From assembly GCA_948470475.1 (NCBI GenBank), contig OX419343.1, positions 24,981,802-25,045,801 of the forward strand: DNA of 64,000 bases, written 5' to 3'. The translations under genes were made by a program, and so were the position numbers. The notes beneath the pieces were generated by a model. The model was not told the DNA's origin. It ran no database searches and saw only the letters and a program-made list of their open reading frames with translations. Source of the stretch: Galaxea fascicularis. Lineage: Eukaryota; Cnidaria; Anthozoa; Scleractinia; Euphylliidae. Positions 26,110-39,033 of the stretch are shown here, in pieces. Every line of letters starts with the position of its first letter. Positions within the stretch are counted from its first letter, which is position 1.

Positions 26110-29100
26110 TTAAACTTCCAACTGCTCTTCATCACCAACAACGAAAGATGGGAAAGGTGGAAATGTAGGACCTTCTGTTGACGGCTGTATGGTAAAACTT
26201 ACTTCTGTTGTTGTTTCCTTTGCCCAGGTTCCTAAAAGAAAGAGAACCCGGCAGTGATCGAAGAACATCGCGAAATATTAGCCACACAGCGATGTTTTAA
26301 AATAAGTCATGAATCATTTTCTAGTACATGACAATGGGCACTATTATCCCGGGGGGTACCACCCTATGTAAGTTATATAGGTACGCACCGCCCCAAAGGG
26401 TACTGTTTTTTTTTTTTTTTTTTGCCCATTCTGATTAGTGTGAAATCGGGCATGGTTTACAAGGGAACCACGAGAGCGTGTAATTGTATTTGTCCTTTTA
26501 ACTCCAAATGAATAATAGCGAAAGAAAAGTAACCAAAACTATCATTCAAGCTGAATTTTACCAATTCTTGACTTTGGCCCTGGTGCCAAGCTTACTTGCG
26601 TTACAAAAAAGTCAGTGGTAAAATTTGTAACCGGTCAAGCCAGGTCTGAAATCGGGTGTGAAAACTGCCTTGTTTTAGTCTAAGATAGGGTCAGGATTTG
26701 GAGAACCGGGCGGCATCGAGAGTTCAGAGGAGTACCCTTCCTCCTTCCCGGCGTTTCAACTGTTCCACATTACGAAATCATGGCTAGTAGCATGATCATT
26801 TTCAATAAGGCTAATTTTTCATCCATCACTACCTCAAGCGTTTCCGAGTGGCACCTTTAACTGAGCAGTGCTTGTTATTATCGGTAGCATCACTTCAAAA
26901 GATGAAATTTTTAAAGCCTCGCTTTTACGGAAACTGCCTAGCAATTACAAAGGCTAACCATGAAGACTGTGTTACTGTGCCGAAACTACTCGACCCGTAT
27001 TCAACTCCTCGGCCTCGCTTCTAAAATAGGAAACTTGCGTCGGGCAGATCAGTAGGCTGTAAGGTAATAAGCTGCATTATGTGTGCGTTTTGATTGGTTC
27101 TTACTTATGATCCACAAGAGGACAGCACCCAAGTGACGTCATCATTGAAAACGTTTTCCCTCTTTTTTTTAATGGCAGAAAGGGTTGAAAATTTAGAGGA
27201 TATTTAACTGGATTGGGCGAACAAAAACGTAGGAAAAAGACGGTCTTGCCAAAGCTGTGGACAAATTCCAAAAGCACGAAAAAAGAAAAAAATACGGTTT
27301 CTTTGTAGAAAATGACTTAAACAAAATAATCGAGCAGTTTCAGTCGAACGCCACTAAACGTTTCTTTATTATTTTAATTTAAAGCGTGGCCGAGGAGTTG
27401 AACTCGGGAGCAGCCCGTTGGGCCTCAGTATAGCTCCACCTTAACGCTATTTTCTTTGAGATCTATGCAATACACCTCCACGATGAAATCATGTACTTAC
27501 TGCACCGTGGGCAACAGAAGTCAGGCTTCGTCTCATACTCTAAGCATCCAGGTATTTTATAGCAAGTAAAGAAGCTGTCTTTACAGTACTCCTTGCGGTC
27601 GGCTCTACACTCACACAAGGAACAAATACCCTGCAATGGGTCTTGGACCGTTACGTTTTTAACTCTCTGCCATTTGTCACCGACTTTCCTGTCTTCTCTG
27701 CAGTCTAACAAAGAACAATATTGGTTTACTATATACGTTTTAAGCACTTTTAATTTAACCAGATAAAAGTATATCTTGGTTAAAGAACCCGGATACTCTT
27801 GCAATATACCAAACGTCAAAAATTCATGCGCTTTTACTCATGAAAAACCTCGGTCCGTAACTTACTTACGAGCTTACGGACCCCGACTGACTAGTTTAGA
27901 AAGAGGTATTAAAAAATTAAGGAAAGAGAAATCAGAGTATAAGAATTTCAAATCATAGGCGCCTCGAGTGTAAAACTCTCCGATCTGGGTAGAATATCCT
28001 TGTGCCATATAGATCGTGTTCAGCCACGTAACCAGCGGCCATATTGGTTGAATAAAACAAAGGAAAGTATTTGCATAAATCCCAGAGGGTTAACCTTGTG
28101 CACCAACATCGGCCGACTTGACGTCATGTAAAACCGATCCATTCATTTTGTTTAGAAAGGTCACGTGAGACTACATTAAATTACAGTTAGTTACAGTTTT
28201 GACTGGTCTCCTTTTGGAGTGCCTCTACACAACTGCCTTATCTGGGAACAAGATGTCTATTTTTCTAACGCTAAGGATGGGCCGATACCGATACCAAATG
28301 TTCGATACCGGCGATACCGAGGTCGGATAGCAAAATGTCGATAACTAGCAAGATGTAGCGATGCTTTCGATACAGCATGCACGAGGCCTGCCCACGCTCG
28401 TCGTTAGTTACCTGATGTTGTGTGTTCTCCATTGTGTTATTGAGCTGGACAATGTTCTCGTAAATAAATTGAAAACTTTAACTTGATGTGTTGTTGATGC
28501 ACATTTTGAGTACTGAACAACAATCAACATTTATAGTGCAAGACAACCTTGTATTTGGTCAAGCAGATCATGCGACTTACCAGATAACTCAATGACGTCA
28601 CAGTATCGATGTCGATATCGAAGGAAAAAGTCAGTATCGTACTCGGTATCGTATTGATTGAAAAAACGGTATCGGTATCTTTCCAAATGCGCGCGTCCAC
28701 TGGAATAGACCCACTCTACCCTAAATAACTGCAAAATGAATCAGTATTCTCACTTTCACGTTTACAGACAGGACAGCACTCTCCTGGCGGAAATTCGTAG
28801 TCCTCTTTGCCACAGTTCAGATAGCCATTCTCGCAGATAAAAATTGTAGTGCAGTTTCGAAATTTCCTTCCTATACACGTGCACCGATCACATCGTTCGT
28901 AATCCGGTTTTAACGCTCTTTCGATGGTTGCACCTTGCGGGTATCTTTTACCCTTGTATTGGCATCTTTTGGCACGGCCTAAAGGACAAAAGAGATATAT
29001 TACACTGTGGTACTTAATGCACAAGAAAGATCGATGTACACACATCTGAAATAGAGTGTATGAGCGCCAAATCTGTTTTTTTTTTTTTTGAATAATGTCC

Positions 29101-30206
29101 CGTTATTTCTGACGTTCGAGCCTATAGTCAGTGATGAATCAAGTTATGCCAGTGTTCGCACATTCTTGTGGTGTGTTTTATGCTTCAGGGTTCTGGAGAA
29201 GGAAATATATCTTGTCCATTTCTTGTTACGTATTTTAAAACGTATCGACGTAGCCTTGCTGGAATCCAAGGGAATGTGTTTTCTTTTTTTTTTCCGTTTT
29301 TAACAAAAAGCGAGAGAAAATTTAAAGCGACATTCAAAAACGCAACATGGAATCATCCTTTTACTTGAGACACCTAAACTGGCTCGTTTAAAAAAAGTGT
29401 TTTTATTTAGTTGAGCTTTCCACTCACGAGTGGCACAAAAGAATAAACTTACGTTCCTCAACTGTAAATTCTTCTTCCCACTGAATATCAGATTTAGACT
29501 CCTGGTTTTGAAAAAGGAAAAATCGATGCACGATTTATAACAATGAGTTACCAATGGTTCTTAACAGAAGGCAAAGTGCTGCGAGCAGGTGCTGCATTAC
29601 AAGCCCTTCAAATAAATGAGAAAAATAGTTCTATATTGTTTGTTATCTTTCATTACTGATTATAGCATGTTTTACAGTTTTAGGAATAAACAAGGTTTTA
29701 AAGCAGAATTCTCGAGACTCGTTCGCCGAAAATAGGATGCTGCTCGAGCCCTTGGGAACAAGGTTGGCTTGTGCTATTTTCAGATTAATGTTAATACATG
29801 AAAACAACTGACAGCACACTATCACAGAATATTACATTTGAATTAACAAAAGCGCGATAGAGAATTTTGAAACGAGTGGGTAACAAGGGAGTCTGAAGTA
29901 AAAACGTACAGGAGAAGGGTGACAAAAAGAATTGGATAATGAAGTAAACCGAAAAGGAGAGTTTCAAGAGGAAAGCGGAATCAGGGGAAGCAAAGATTAA
30001 AAACGGCGATTAGGTAGAAGATGACAAAAATATCAAGGAGAATGCCAGGGTCCCAAATCCATGGAGATTTGTTGCTCTTTGTAGTTCAAACTCCACAATT
30101 TAGTTTTTATTTTTTTTACCTGAGTTGAGAAAGCACCCCTCGGATTCACTGATTTACTCAACACAACAGAACCTCCGAAGGCTAAGAATATGGCCGAAAG
30201 CAGCAT
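26110..30206 (-). CDS. VWC gene 3: secreted two-VWC protein, complete model
   Basis: Predicted exons are 30206-30120 (29 codons with signal peptide MLLSAIFLAFGGSVVLSKSV, phase 0), 29501-29453 (49-nt acidic linker, phase 0 to 1), 28978-28760 (VWC1, CDRCTC and CCPVC), 27704-27501 (VWC2, CSLCEC and CCPRC) and 26231-26110 (tail with the stop). The sum is 681 nt, 226 aa, in frame throughout; VWC exons have phase 1 introns on both sides. The tail is Thr/Pro-rich and ends GDEEQLEV, similar to gene 5's TLDEDIQA, which supports both end exons. The start ATG is immediately preceded by CTTACAG, a good acceptor, so an upstream exon carrying the true start (as in genes 4 and 5) is possible. Introns contain repeats at 26994-27408 and 28017-28135. 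The product should be extracellular; ligand binding is inferred from the family only. Confidence 0.82.
26345..26420. repeat. Solo CCCGGGG element end and poly-T tract
   Basis: CCCGGGGGGTACCACCCTAT is similar in layout to the left terminus of the element at 44275-45190. A T run of about 20 bases follows at 26405-26424. It lies in the last intron of VWC gene 3. Confidence 0.4.
26994..27408. mobile_element. Inverted-terminus element in gene 3 intron
   Basis: Ends CCCGTATTCAACTCCTCGGCC (26994 onward) and GGCCGAGGAGTTGAACTCGGG (ending 27408) are inverted repeats with one mismatch, 415 bp apart. No coding capacity is seen. Confidence 0.6.
28017..28135. mobile_element. Short MITE, copy related to 60241-60379
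   Basis: Its ends, CAGCCACGTAACCAGCGGCC and a right end containing GGCCGACTTGACGTCATGTA, are diverged inverted repeats. The body (ATAAAACAAAGGAAAGTATTTG) matches the element at 60241-60379. It sits between the two VWC exons of gene 3. Confidence 0.55.
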
Positions 30207-33200
30207 CTGTAAGACCAAATAGAAGAGCGAAGTAAACGTGTCAGTAATTACCTAGACTATGCAGTTTTACAAAGCTGTTGCGTCCCGCCCATGACTGGGG
30301 TTGTACAAGAACTTCTCTGCAGTCAGTATGTGATTCGGTACTGTGAAACGAACAATTTTTCATGATTTGTCAGTTAATTAGGAAGTTAACATCTACTGAT
30401 GTGTGTGTGTGTGTGTACTCTGATCACGTGGATCGGATGATTTTGTTTTATACATTCTTTTTTAGACATTTAAAAGAAACGACACAACGTTTACATTTGC
30501 AAGACATGTTTCGGATACTCAGTATCCATCTTCAGTTGAAAGTTGTTCACTGAGTTGGTGACTTTATATAACAAATTTCCGTTGCAAATTTAAACGTCGG
30601 TTTTTTTTAAATGTCTAATTTCTATTTTACTGCTACTGATCAAAATTTGACAACATTCTTTTTTACATTCTTTGACTCATGACGTCATTCATGTGTCAAC
30701 ACTTTCGTCGCAAACTTGTCTATACCAATCAAAACGCAAGGTTTATACCGTTCATTTTATAAAGTCCTATATTCTCCGTTAGGTGTGTAGCAGCAGCCAG
30801 GCTAAACGAATTTTCGGAGCACAAATCATATGAGCGCTTCATTATAACTATCCGCGGGAAAATCCACAAATTGAATGCAATTCGACGCACGTTCGAATGA
30901 AGTTCCAAATTCTGAAGAAATATACAACCCAACTGAATGAGCCGTAGAAATTCCTGGTTGTGACATTACAACTCCCACTTGAAGAATGCGTGAAAACACA
31001 TAAAAAGAGTATGCGTGTGATAGTATAGCATGATTCACATTTTTCAGCACACTAATTATTGCATAGTATAAACCACCCAGGCAAATCAAGAGCAAACCTG
31101 TAGTGCCGTAGTTTGGCAATCAGGCACGTCATCAAAACGTTGATACGCAGCACAGGCAGATTTGATGTTGCTATTAGCACGTCGGATGAATTTGCAGTCG
31201 ATTTATGAATTTCATTAGATTGGTGTCAGTTTGGGGTTTACCATATCTGCTAGTCCAATGTCGGGAGAATGTGGTAATACTGGATTATAGAATATAGAAT
31301 TGTATTCGAAGCTCTTTTTGCTGTACAAAAGACACGGCCAAGTTCACATACGCACGCAAGGACACTTCTTTTGTTCCATATTGTTGTTTAAAGGGACAGA
31401 ATTGTTTAGCTGTCACTGACCTTGGACGGGCGAGCGACGCTTATACATTTTAATAATCTTACAAAATTCAACTACCCTATTTTCAGAGATATATAAGTAT
31501 TTTGCAAAGCCTGGTTAAAATCAAGTTTTGTACTGTCTCTTAGCTTTACTCCTTTAAACCAACAGAATTCTGTGTTCTCAAACTACTCGTATATAGTTTT
31601 GTTCCCCTTAAGCCTCTCCGACATTACTTGTTTTTTATCCCTTTTGACTCCAAAGCTAAACCAATCGTTATTGAAACAAGGGAAAAAGACAAATGGTGGA
31701 ATTCGCGAAAAATTTGTTCTCGAGAGTTTTTTTGTCCTGGAAAGAAAAAGATTGCGTGTCTTACCTTCAGGATCATTAAGTCGTAAAGTCACTGGTCACT
31801 TGTCAGTGCTGATTACTTAGATCGGTCTGTTGATCTGATGACCCACCAAGCCTTTTATTACCACAAATTAGCCGTGGAAGGAAATCATGCAAGAACGGCG
31901 GAAATTTAAAGTTTCAATGCTTTGTTTATCAAAACGTTTCCTATAATTTGTTTACGGAATACGACGCAATTTCCTGGGTAACATTTCTCTTAATAGATTT
32001 TATCCTTGTTATATATACATTAAAGATATAATAGAAAGCAATGTTTCCGGGAAATCAGGTCAGTATTTATTTATTCCGGCTCTATGGTGCAAAGATGTGT
32101 TGAGCGAGATATGTTAAGCTTATTTTAAGATAAGATAACCAAATCTTTGACTTTTCCTTTTAAAGGCTAAAATCACAAGTAAAGTGGGTTAGAGCCCTCA
32201 CTTGTATCAGAAAGCTACATTTCCACTGGATTAAGGCCATACACTAAGCTGCGTCATTTTGAATTCTTTTCTGACGTAGTTGTCTGCTCTTCGTTCTTTA
32301 GCTTTTGGGCAAAATGTTTGGGCGTAGCAGTTTGGGCGTAGCAGTTTTGGCGCAACACAGAATGCACCAATGACTTTCCATGGACTTGACTTGAATTTCG
32401 ACCACTACATTGATCAACCAAACTTCTTACACTGAGCCAATTAGCATTCCTTAGATTGGGATTAAATCCACCTGAAATTTGATACCAATTTAAGAAAAGG
32501 CCATTGATATTGGAGATACAGAGACTTAAAAACACTGAGTAATACAGTGTATTACACAGTAGTATCGCATCTATGGAAGACAGCAGTCTCGGGGCAGCTT
32601 CCTAATTTAGAAGTGCTAGTCACAACGATGAGAAAAATACGTCAAATATCTCTGTACAGAAATAGGCAGAACCTAAATCTAGCTTTCCTGAGCACACTAC
32701 ATGGGGGCGGTTAACAGCTACATTTGCATATAATGTTAAGTTCTTAACAAAGTGACTCGTGAACGTGAAGAGTGGGTTTAATTCAGTTTATGATGGTTAT
32801 AACATCCCAACACATATCATCATTTCTGCAATTACCGATATTTGTCGCGATTCGTTGGCTATAAATCATGGCTACTTTTAATATGACAGATTCACAAATT
32901 TAATTTGAATGATCATTAAATTAAAATTCTAGTGCAACGTCAAGAGTGGGTTTAATTTACGATGGTTAAACATTGACTTCCACTGCAATTATGGTTAACG
33001 GCAAACAATCCATGTGTTTTCATTTACTAATGCATCCTGATTATTTACGGTGTGTTTATCATATGAATTAAGCCGGCGAACGCTTCAATACTGTGGACGC
33101 AATCAGACAGAAGACTACTTTCCGAGTATATGTTTTTTGGTTCAAACTCAGTACTTTTCCGTGACGTTTTTACAGAGCGACTGGCGAAAAGTCGCCAGTG

Positions 33201-35647
33201 TGCACTTCCCCTCGCGGATGTCTCAGGCGAAAGCGGAAAAACTAGTTCCGGTGATGATGACGCACAGTTGACCGTGAAGCAAAACAATGAACACCACTCA
33301 ACGCACATGAGTACGTGCGCGTAACGCAAATTTAACAGGTGTTACGAATTTCAAGAGGTTGTGTGGGCCGCTTGCGTACACAAGGAACAAGGTTTGAAGA
33401 AGGTCACGAATAGCATTCACTTTTACAGACCTTTTATACGGAAATAGAACAGGCCCGCTTAGCGAATGACCCCTCTCCTCTTCGTCGTAGACATTAAAGA
33501 GAAGGTAGCACGCCGACCACAACTACGAGGAGAGCATCAAAGCAATACGTTTATTAGGCCGCAAAACATAAACTCTACACATTCATCGCACTTTTTTGGG
33601 TAGGGCGTTAACCCGACGGCAAATGTTTCTTCTTTTTAAAACTTAGAACCGGTCCTTAGAACTTGACTGCAGGGGAATTCGCCTAGATTTAGCGAGTTGG
33701 AAGCATCTCCGATGAAGTTTGAAAGAACGCGAACTCACTTTATAGATGATGTTTTCGCTACCGTCACTGTCGTGATGATCTTTTGGTATTTTTTGGTGAA
33801 ATTGTTTTTCAACTTCCAAAAACCCTGGGGGAAGGTGGTGTTTTGATTCCCCCCCTGCCCTGCCCCCCCCCCCCCCCGCTACGGGCCTGTAGAAACAAAA
33901 CTCAATAAATTGTCATTAACATTTGAATTAAAACTAGTGAGGATATTAAATTCACTTTGCGCTGCCAAACAACATTATGCCTAAACCTTTAACGAAATCA
34001 CACACGGAAGGGGAAAGGACTTTAACAGAGTAATTTTCATCAGTTGTTATTGTTGAAAATCGGACTCGGGGACACAGAAATCTTGGCCACTGTCCGTTAG
34101 CGCTAATTACGTTTAGTTGTGTCACTCAAGCCCTGCGCACGGTGCCAATAATAAGGGTTCTAATGTAACCGAGACATAAAATCATATGATGAGCCGCGGG
34201 CGTCTGTTGCTGATATTCCTCCCACATCAAATTTGACTTCCTCTGTGTTCTTTACTGAGAGTAGAATCTATTTATGCATCGATATAGGAAAATGTTTCTT
34301 ATTGCTTTTGCTGAGTTCTGTTTTATGAAAAAAGAAAACAATAAATAAGGCTCCAATTCTGTCATATTTAGGCCACGCCTGACTGGCCGTTTATTTGAGT
34401 TAAAACTAAGCAAATCCCAGAAAATCTTAGAAAATCCTAATCTATAATTATGTACTTCCAGCAAAGGTCGATTGGTCAGGGCCTACATAAAAGCGATTGC
34501 TAACTTGTGACTATTTCAGAATCTTTTTTCAATTTAGCATTTTGTGCGTCAAGAAAACAGGCGGTTTTCTTTTCTCTTTTCTGTTTAATTTCCCTGCTTG
34601 TCGTTACAATCATTGGTTGTCCTTGCGTCAACAGCCTTAACGTCTTCCGGCTTTCAGTTTGGAAGAAACAGTCCAAAAATTTCCAACATTAATTTTGATA
34701 AAAATGGCTGGCGAAGAGAGAAAGTATCGGTACCCGAATTTTTGCTTTACATTCACTACGCTTATCAAAGTTGATTGTCCCTCCAGTTGGTTTGAGTGGC
34801 CTTAATAAGGAGAACACTTTACAATATGCTCGGTATATTTAGCATCAGTGAGCATCGGAAACTCGAACCTACTTTAAAAATGAATACACAAGTTGTGATA
34901 TCATAATATGCGACTGATGTGGCCGTTGGCCGCTGTTAACAGGAACGCCGCATTAATGGGGTTTCGTATGAGAAAATTGTAGGCGTTAGACCGGAACGAA
35001 AAAAAGTGGCCAAAATTATGAGGTGGCTGTATGGCAGGGTTCAACTGAAGAAAAAAAAATTGGTCAACCGAATCTGACTGTCAAATAAAATGTACAAGTG
35101 GAATCAACTTGCAAAAAGGGCTGAAAAAATAAACGACGTTGATTTACGGGCCGAAGACCTTAGTGCAAATCCACTGGTGTCCGTCAAACGAAGCGACTTC
35201 ATGTAGTGCAATTCAGTCTCGGTGAAAGTGCGTGAAGATGAACGCTACAATGCTGCGAAAAAAGAAAAGAAAAGAAACATCCCTTTTTAGCTTTGTTTGT
35301 GCGGATTATAGAGTAGTAAGATGACACGGAGTGTGAATCTGCAGAATAATCTATGCGTTCTTTGGGAGAACGTTTGGCGGGAAAATCCTTCGCCGTCCCA
35401 AGACCCCGTCAGGGCTCCTGATTCCATGCAGTTGCACCTGTTAGGTACAGACACTGGACCCAGACTATTTTCTGCGCTCATCTCAGGTTATCCACTCCCA
35501 GTTAAAGCAAAGTACATGTACTCCATTTCGGAAGCATTGCGCTCATTCTCGAAATAATATCCGAACAAAAATTGCTCGAAACGAACGCAACGCGCCCACA
35601 CAAACAGCGTTTAGAATTTTCACCTTTTGTTGTCTTGTGTTGTCTGC
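30207..35647. other. Gene-free stretch between VWC genes 3 and 4
   Basis: No supported coding exon. It holds a (TG)n tract at about 30401-30416, a hammerhead-like retroelement end (30508-30535), a C-rich tract near 33860-33880 and a short perfect hairpin at 33180-33199. An exon 1 for gene 3 could lie here (an ATG followed by GTAAAC near 31240 is one candidate) but cannot be proven. Confidence 0.5.
30508..30535 (-). ncRNA. Hammerhead-ribozyme-like motif of a Penelope-like end
   Basis: On the minus strand the order is CTGAAGA, T, stem II GGATAC-TGA-GTATCC (perfect 6-bp stem), then GAAAC. This matches the hammerhead core CUGANGA-stem II-GAAA. Stem III could be the ACA just after GAA with a downstream TGT followed by C near 30482. 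Stem I was not convincingly found. Layout and flanks match the motif at 57490-57518, which lies beside a Penelope-like GIY-YIG fragment; such elements are known to carry hammerheads. Confidence 0.6.
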
Positions 35648-38600
35648 TCATATCATATGCATGGCACTCTTTCCGCAGTGTACGTGATTTCCAATGTAAC
35701 AAAAGCAGTGATAACGGAAGGTTCCCTCGGGATGGTCCTCTTCGAATCGATCACCTGGCTTTAGTCCTCTGAGGTTACATGCTGCAATGACAATTTTGTG
35801 GAGAAATAAGTTTGCCTCTAAAATCTTTTTCAAAGCTGCCGGAGCTGTGCAGTGTCATAAAAGTTTGAAAGGCATTTTTGTTTTCCACTGGAATAGTATT
35901 ATGAAGAAGTAATCAGCTGGGTGATTACTGAATTTTTTCAAAGGGCCCCCAGAAAATCCTGCATGTTGGCTACAATCGAGCTTAGAGTGTATGACACCGC
36001 TATGCCGTAATTAAATGTTATACAATGGTTTTGAGGAGTTTGCGATTAAAGTATAGACGCACGAAAGACGTCATGAGTCGAAGAAAGTATAAAAAACAAT
36101 ATCTAAAACACGTCAAAACGTGGTATGAACACCATTCGTACGCTCTCAGGCGCATACACGCATTGCCTAACGGAATCTATAACTTGTTAAATAACAAGGA
36201 ATACAATACTTTCCATCAACACCACTGGGTGGCTTGCACCATGGGCAGCAAGCTTCAGGCGGAAAGTATGCCTCGTCACTCGAACAGAGTCCCAGATGAC
36301 ATGACTGTGATAGGCAGTCGCGAAACTTTCCTTTCCGGCACGTGCACGATGTACAGAAGTAATTATTGCTGTCGGTGACGTTGTATATATCAATCTGATC
36401 GTAATCGGAGTAAGTTTTGTTGTTATAGAGGCAATACCTCTTGTTTCCTGTTAAAATGACAGATGGTACAGTTAGTATTTTCATATCTGATATCAGTGCA
36501 GTTTCGAAATTAGCGTGCATTTGCTTTGTTCGCTGATTATTTACTCAATTTATTGGTCAAGAGCAGTACAATTAATCCCAAATAGTACCGGCGTCAGAGT
36601 ACCTATTAAGTATCCATGACAATGGCGCGTGAGCACAGCCAGACGTTGCAAATTTGAACGTTTTGACAGGTGAAATTGGACGAAAAGGCACATAAACTAA
36701 TCATAAAAGGCACACACATTGCCATTCTCTGAAATGAATTGTTGGACTAGTTTATCAGAATATAGTAAGTTGCGCGACGGCTCATGCAATCTGTAGTTTT
36801 GTTGAGCGAAATATAAAATCGCACAACTTTCTTGTACAACGATTCCCAATAATTGCACCTTTTGAGTTACAGACGTCTTATCATCTAATTAATCTCCCCA
36901 TTTCCCCGAAGAAAAATGGTGTTTGTTATCCGTGATATCGTTAAATGGACATAAAGATCGTTACTAGACGGATTACGCGGTTTGGCTAAAATGAACTAGC
37001 TGCCTGTTTTGGAAAAACCATTGTGAACGCAGCTCTGTCGCCGGAAGGGCTTACGCTCGAAACGTCAGCTTTTGGAATCCCCGTACGGTGGTCAATTTAC
37101 ATTATCAACTACGTTGATAAAACCAAATTCTTGTGTACAACTCCTCCAGCACCACAGTTTCTTTAGAAACTACCCCGTCCCGTTATCTAATAGAATTACC
37201 TTTTGCCATTCGATACATGAAGATTGAGTTCACTGACCCAATATTTTGTTCACACGAGTTCACGCTGGTAAAATTGTCCTTCCTATCCCATGCTTTTTCG
37301 TTTCCTCTTACGCAACAAAGTTGTTGATTTCTTTTCGTCCTTTTCACCCCCAAAAGGAAAAAGTTTGCCTCCAGAGCTTTCTGGAAACATTCTTTAACAG
37401 TTGCTGCAAACCTCTTGCGACGACTAAGGACGCTTTGGTTCCTCAGGGTTTGTAAATCGTAGCATCCAAGGGGTTTATAATCCAGGGAAACTGGATATTT
37501 TAAAAGGATATTTAAATGGTTAGAGAACAATACAACGCTGGTTATTTTTTCAAATAAGCTACTTAATTCACGCATTTTTGTAGTTGATGGAGTTTTGATG
37601 ATGGCGAAGGTGATGGTGATGGTGACTGGTGAAGGTTATGATGATGGTGCTAATGCAGGTAATAAAGTAGCGTTGGCTTTAACGAGAATAGTTCTGTTAC
37701 GAGAAGTAGTGGTAGTAACAGCCACATCAAGGTCATGTTTCTTGTCACAGTAATATGGCAATATGATGACTGTCGCAATGGTAGTGATGCTGGTCACGCA
37801 ATGGTAGTGATGCTGGTCACGCAAGGTACATGTTCAAGGTTATGGAGAAAGTGGTTGTAATAATGATGCTAACGGAGATGGTGACAGAGACGGTGGTGAA
37901 AGGGGTGTTTAGGATGTTTGTGATAGTGGTGGTGGCTGTAGTGATAATGATGGTGTTTGTCATTGGTGTTGTTGTTGGCAATGGTGATGGTGATGGTGAT
38001 GGTAATGTGAGTTGCGATACTCATACGGTCGACGGTGATCATGATGTGACAAGGAAGAAGGTCTAATCAGAGATCGGTAACATGCATGGTTTAAGTACAA
38101 TGTTGCGAGAATGGTGCCGTACGAAAACTGAAAAAACATTGTTTTTCATGACTACCAACCTCCTCTGTTTCGTAGATGTAAAGCATCGTCTAATGCCATG
38201 GAATCCTGAAGCAAATCAAAACGTTTCTGACACCGATCACACTTTTACAAGTCTCGGCTCAAACGATTCAGTTATAATCTTAAGTAATTCATAAGCAATT
38301 TTGTAACAAACCTCAGAGCGGCGGAGCGGTTCACAGGATACCGAGCATGCGTCTAATAAGAGAACGCTGATCAAAAGAATCGCCTGTATAGGATGACGCA
38401 GATCATACTGTTACAGTGGAAGTAAATCAGGTTTGCTCGGCTAAAGCTTACCATTTAAGGCTGGTTCTCACTAGCGCATAAGCATAACATAAGCATAAGC
38501 AAGTGAAAACACCCGCGACATAAGCATAAGCATAAAACAAACATGTTTGTTTTTCTTGTGTCGGTTTGTGCTTAAGCTTACGCTTATGTCGCAGTTTTCA

Positions 38601-39033
38601 CAAGCGAGAACGGGGCTGGCATTAGCATAAGCTCAAGCCTTTCAACCAATCACAGGTCACTTTGACCCAGACTTCTGCGGAAAGTATCACAAGCAAAATG
38701 GCGGACGCTATCACAATTAACGCAAAGAGAAATATCTCATTATCGTCAGTCATCCTATTTTTAAACGTCGAGAAGACCTGGTATCGAGGATTGCGTCAAA
38801 AAATGTATTCTGCGCGTGCGTATGTCCTTATGCTTATGTAGCTGGTGTTCTCACATGCTCACCCTTATGCTTATGTTTATGCGCTAGTAAGAACCAGCCG
38901 TTAAGTTAAGCCGTACTCGCATTTTTCGGTATCATTATCGAGGAGTGGCGTAACAAAAGAAGAAAAAGGTTCCATACACTCTTCAAAATGCCAATTAATT
39001 ATTTCCTAACACTTTTCGCGAACTTACCTCCAT
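35648..39033 (-). CDS. VWC gene 4: YxPLGC module plus 1.5 VWC modules
   Basis: Predicted exons are 39033-39028 (only ATG-GAG, in an ACC-ATG-G context, donor GTAAGT), 38383-38312 (24-codon signal core AILLISVLLLDACSVSCEP), 38205-38160 (46-nt linker, phase 0 to 1), 37490-37200 (YxPLGC module, phase 1-1), 36447-36226 (VWC1, CTSCTC and CCPWC, phase 1-1) and 35781-35648 (VWC2 with stop). The sum is 771 nt, 256 aa, in frame. The YxPLGC module begins DYKPLGCYD and ends SIFMYR; it resembles small cysteine-containing domains of cnidarian secreted proteins but I cannot name the family. VWC2 has the first cysteine, the HCFC core and one more cysteine, then stops after HMI, so the CCxxC half is missing. 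The VWC1 donor (A/GTGGTG) is weak. A MITE (38459-38900) fills intron 1. Confidence 0.77.
37039..37062 (+). other. Degenerate hammerhead-like repeat motif
   Basis: The plus strand reads GGAAGGGCTTACGCTCGAAAC followed by GTCAGC. It is an opposite-orientation copy of the repeat at 10917-10941. The bases before the stem no longer fit CUGANGA. It is located in the intron between the YxPLGC and VWC1 exons of gene 4. Confidence 0.4.
37577..38060. repeat. GGT/GAT-rich low-complexity tract
   Basis: Imperfect GATGGT and GGTGAT repeats with a local 24-base direct duplication (about 37775-37820). The tract lies in the gene 4 intron directly upstream of the YxPLGC exon, the same position as the (GAT)n tract in gene 5. 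Confidence 0.75.
38459..38900. mobile_element. Inverted-repeat element with TTAA borders
   Basis: Ends GGCTGGTTCTCACTAGCGCA and TGCGCTAGTAAGAACCAGCC are exact inverses but for one base, and AAGCATAAGCATAA-type arrays continue inside both. TTAA flanks both sides (38455-38458, 38901-38904), as in piggyBac- and Kolobok-type insertions; the superfamily is not decided. It lies in intron 1 of gene 4. Confidence 0.7.

Noticed and set aside
28275..28685. GATACCGATACC-rich ends facing each other, as in some hAT MITEs.
   Set aside because: The motif is simple-sequence-like and the outer borders and target duplication could not be defined.
36025..36378. 117-codon plus-strand frame.
   Set aside because: It is the complement of the VWC1 exon of gene 4.
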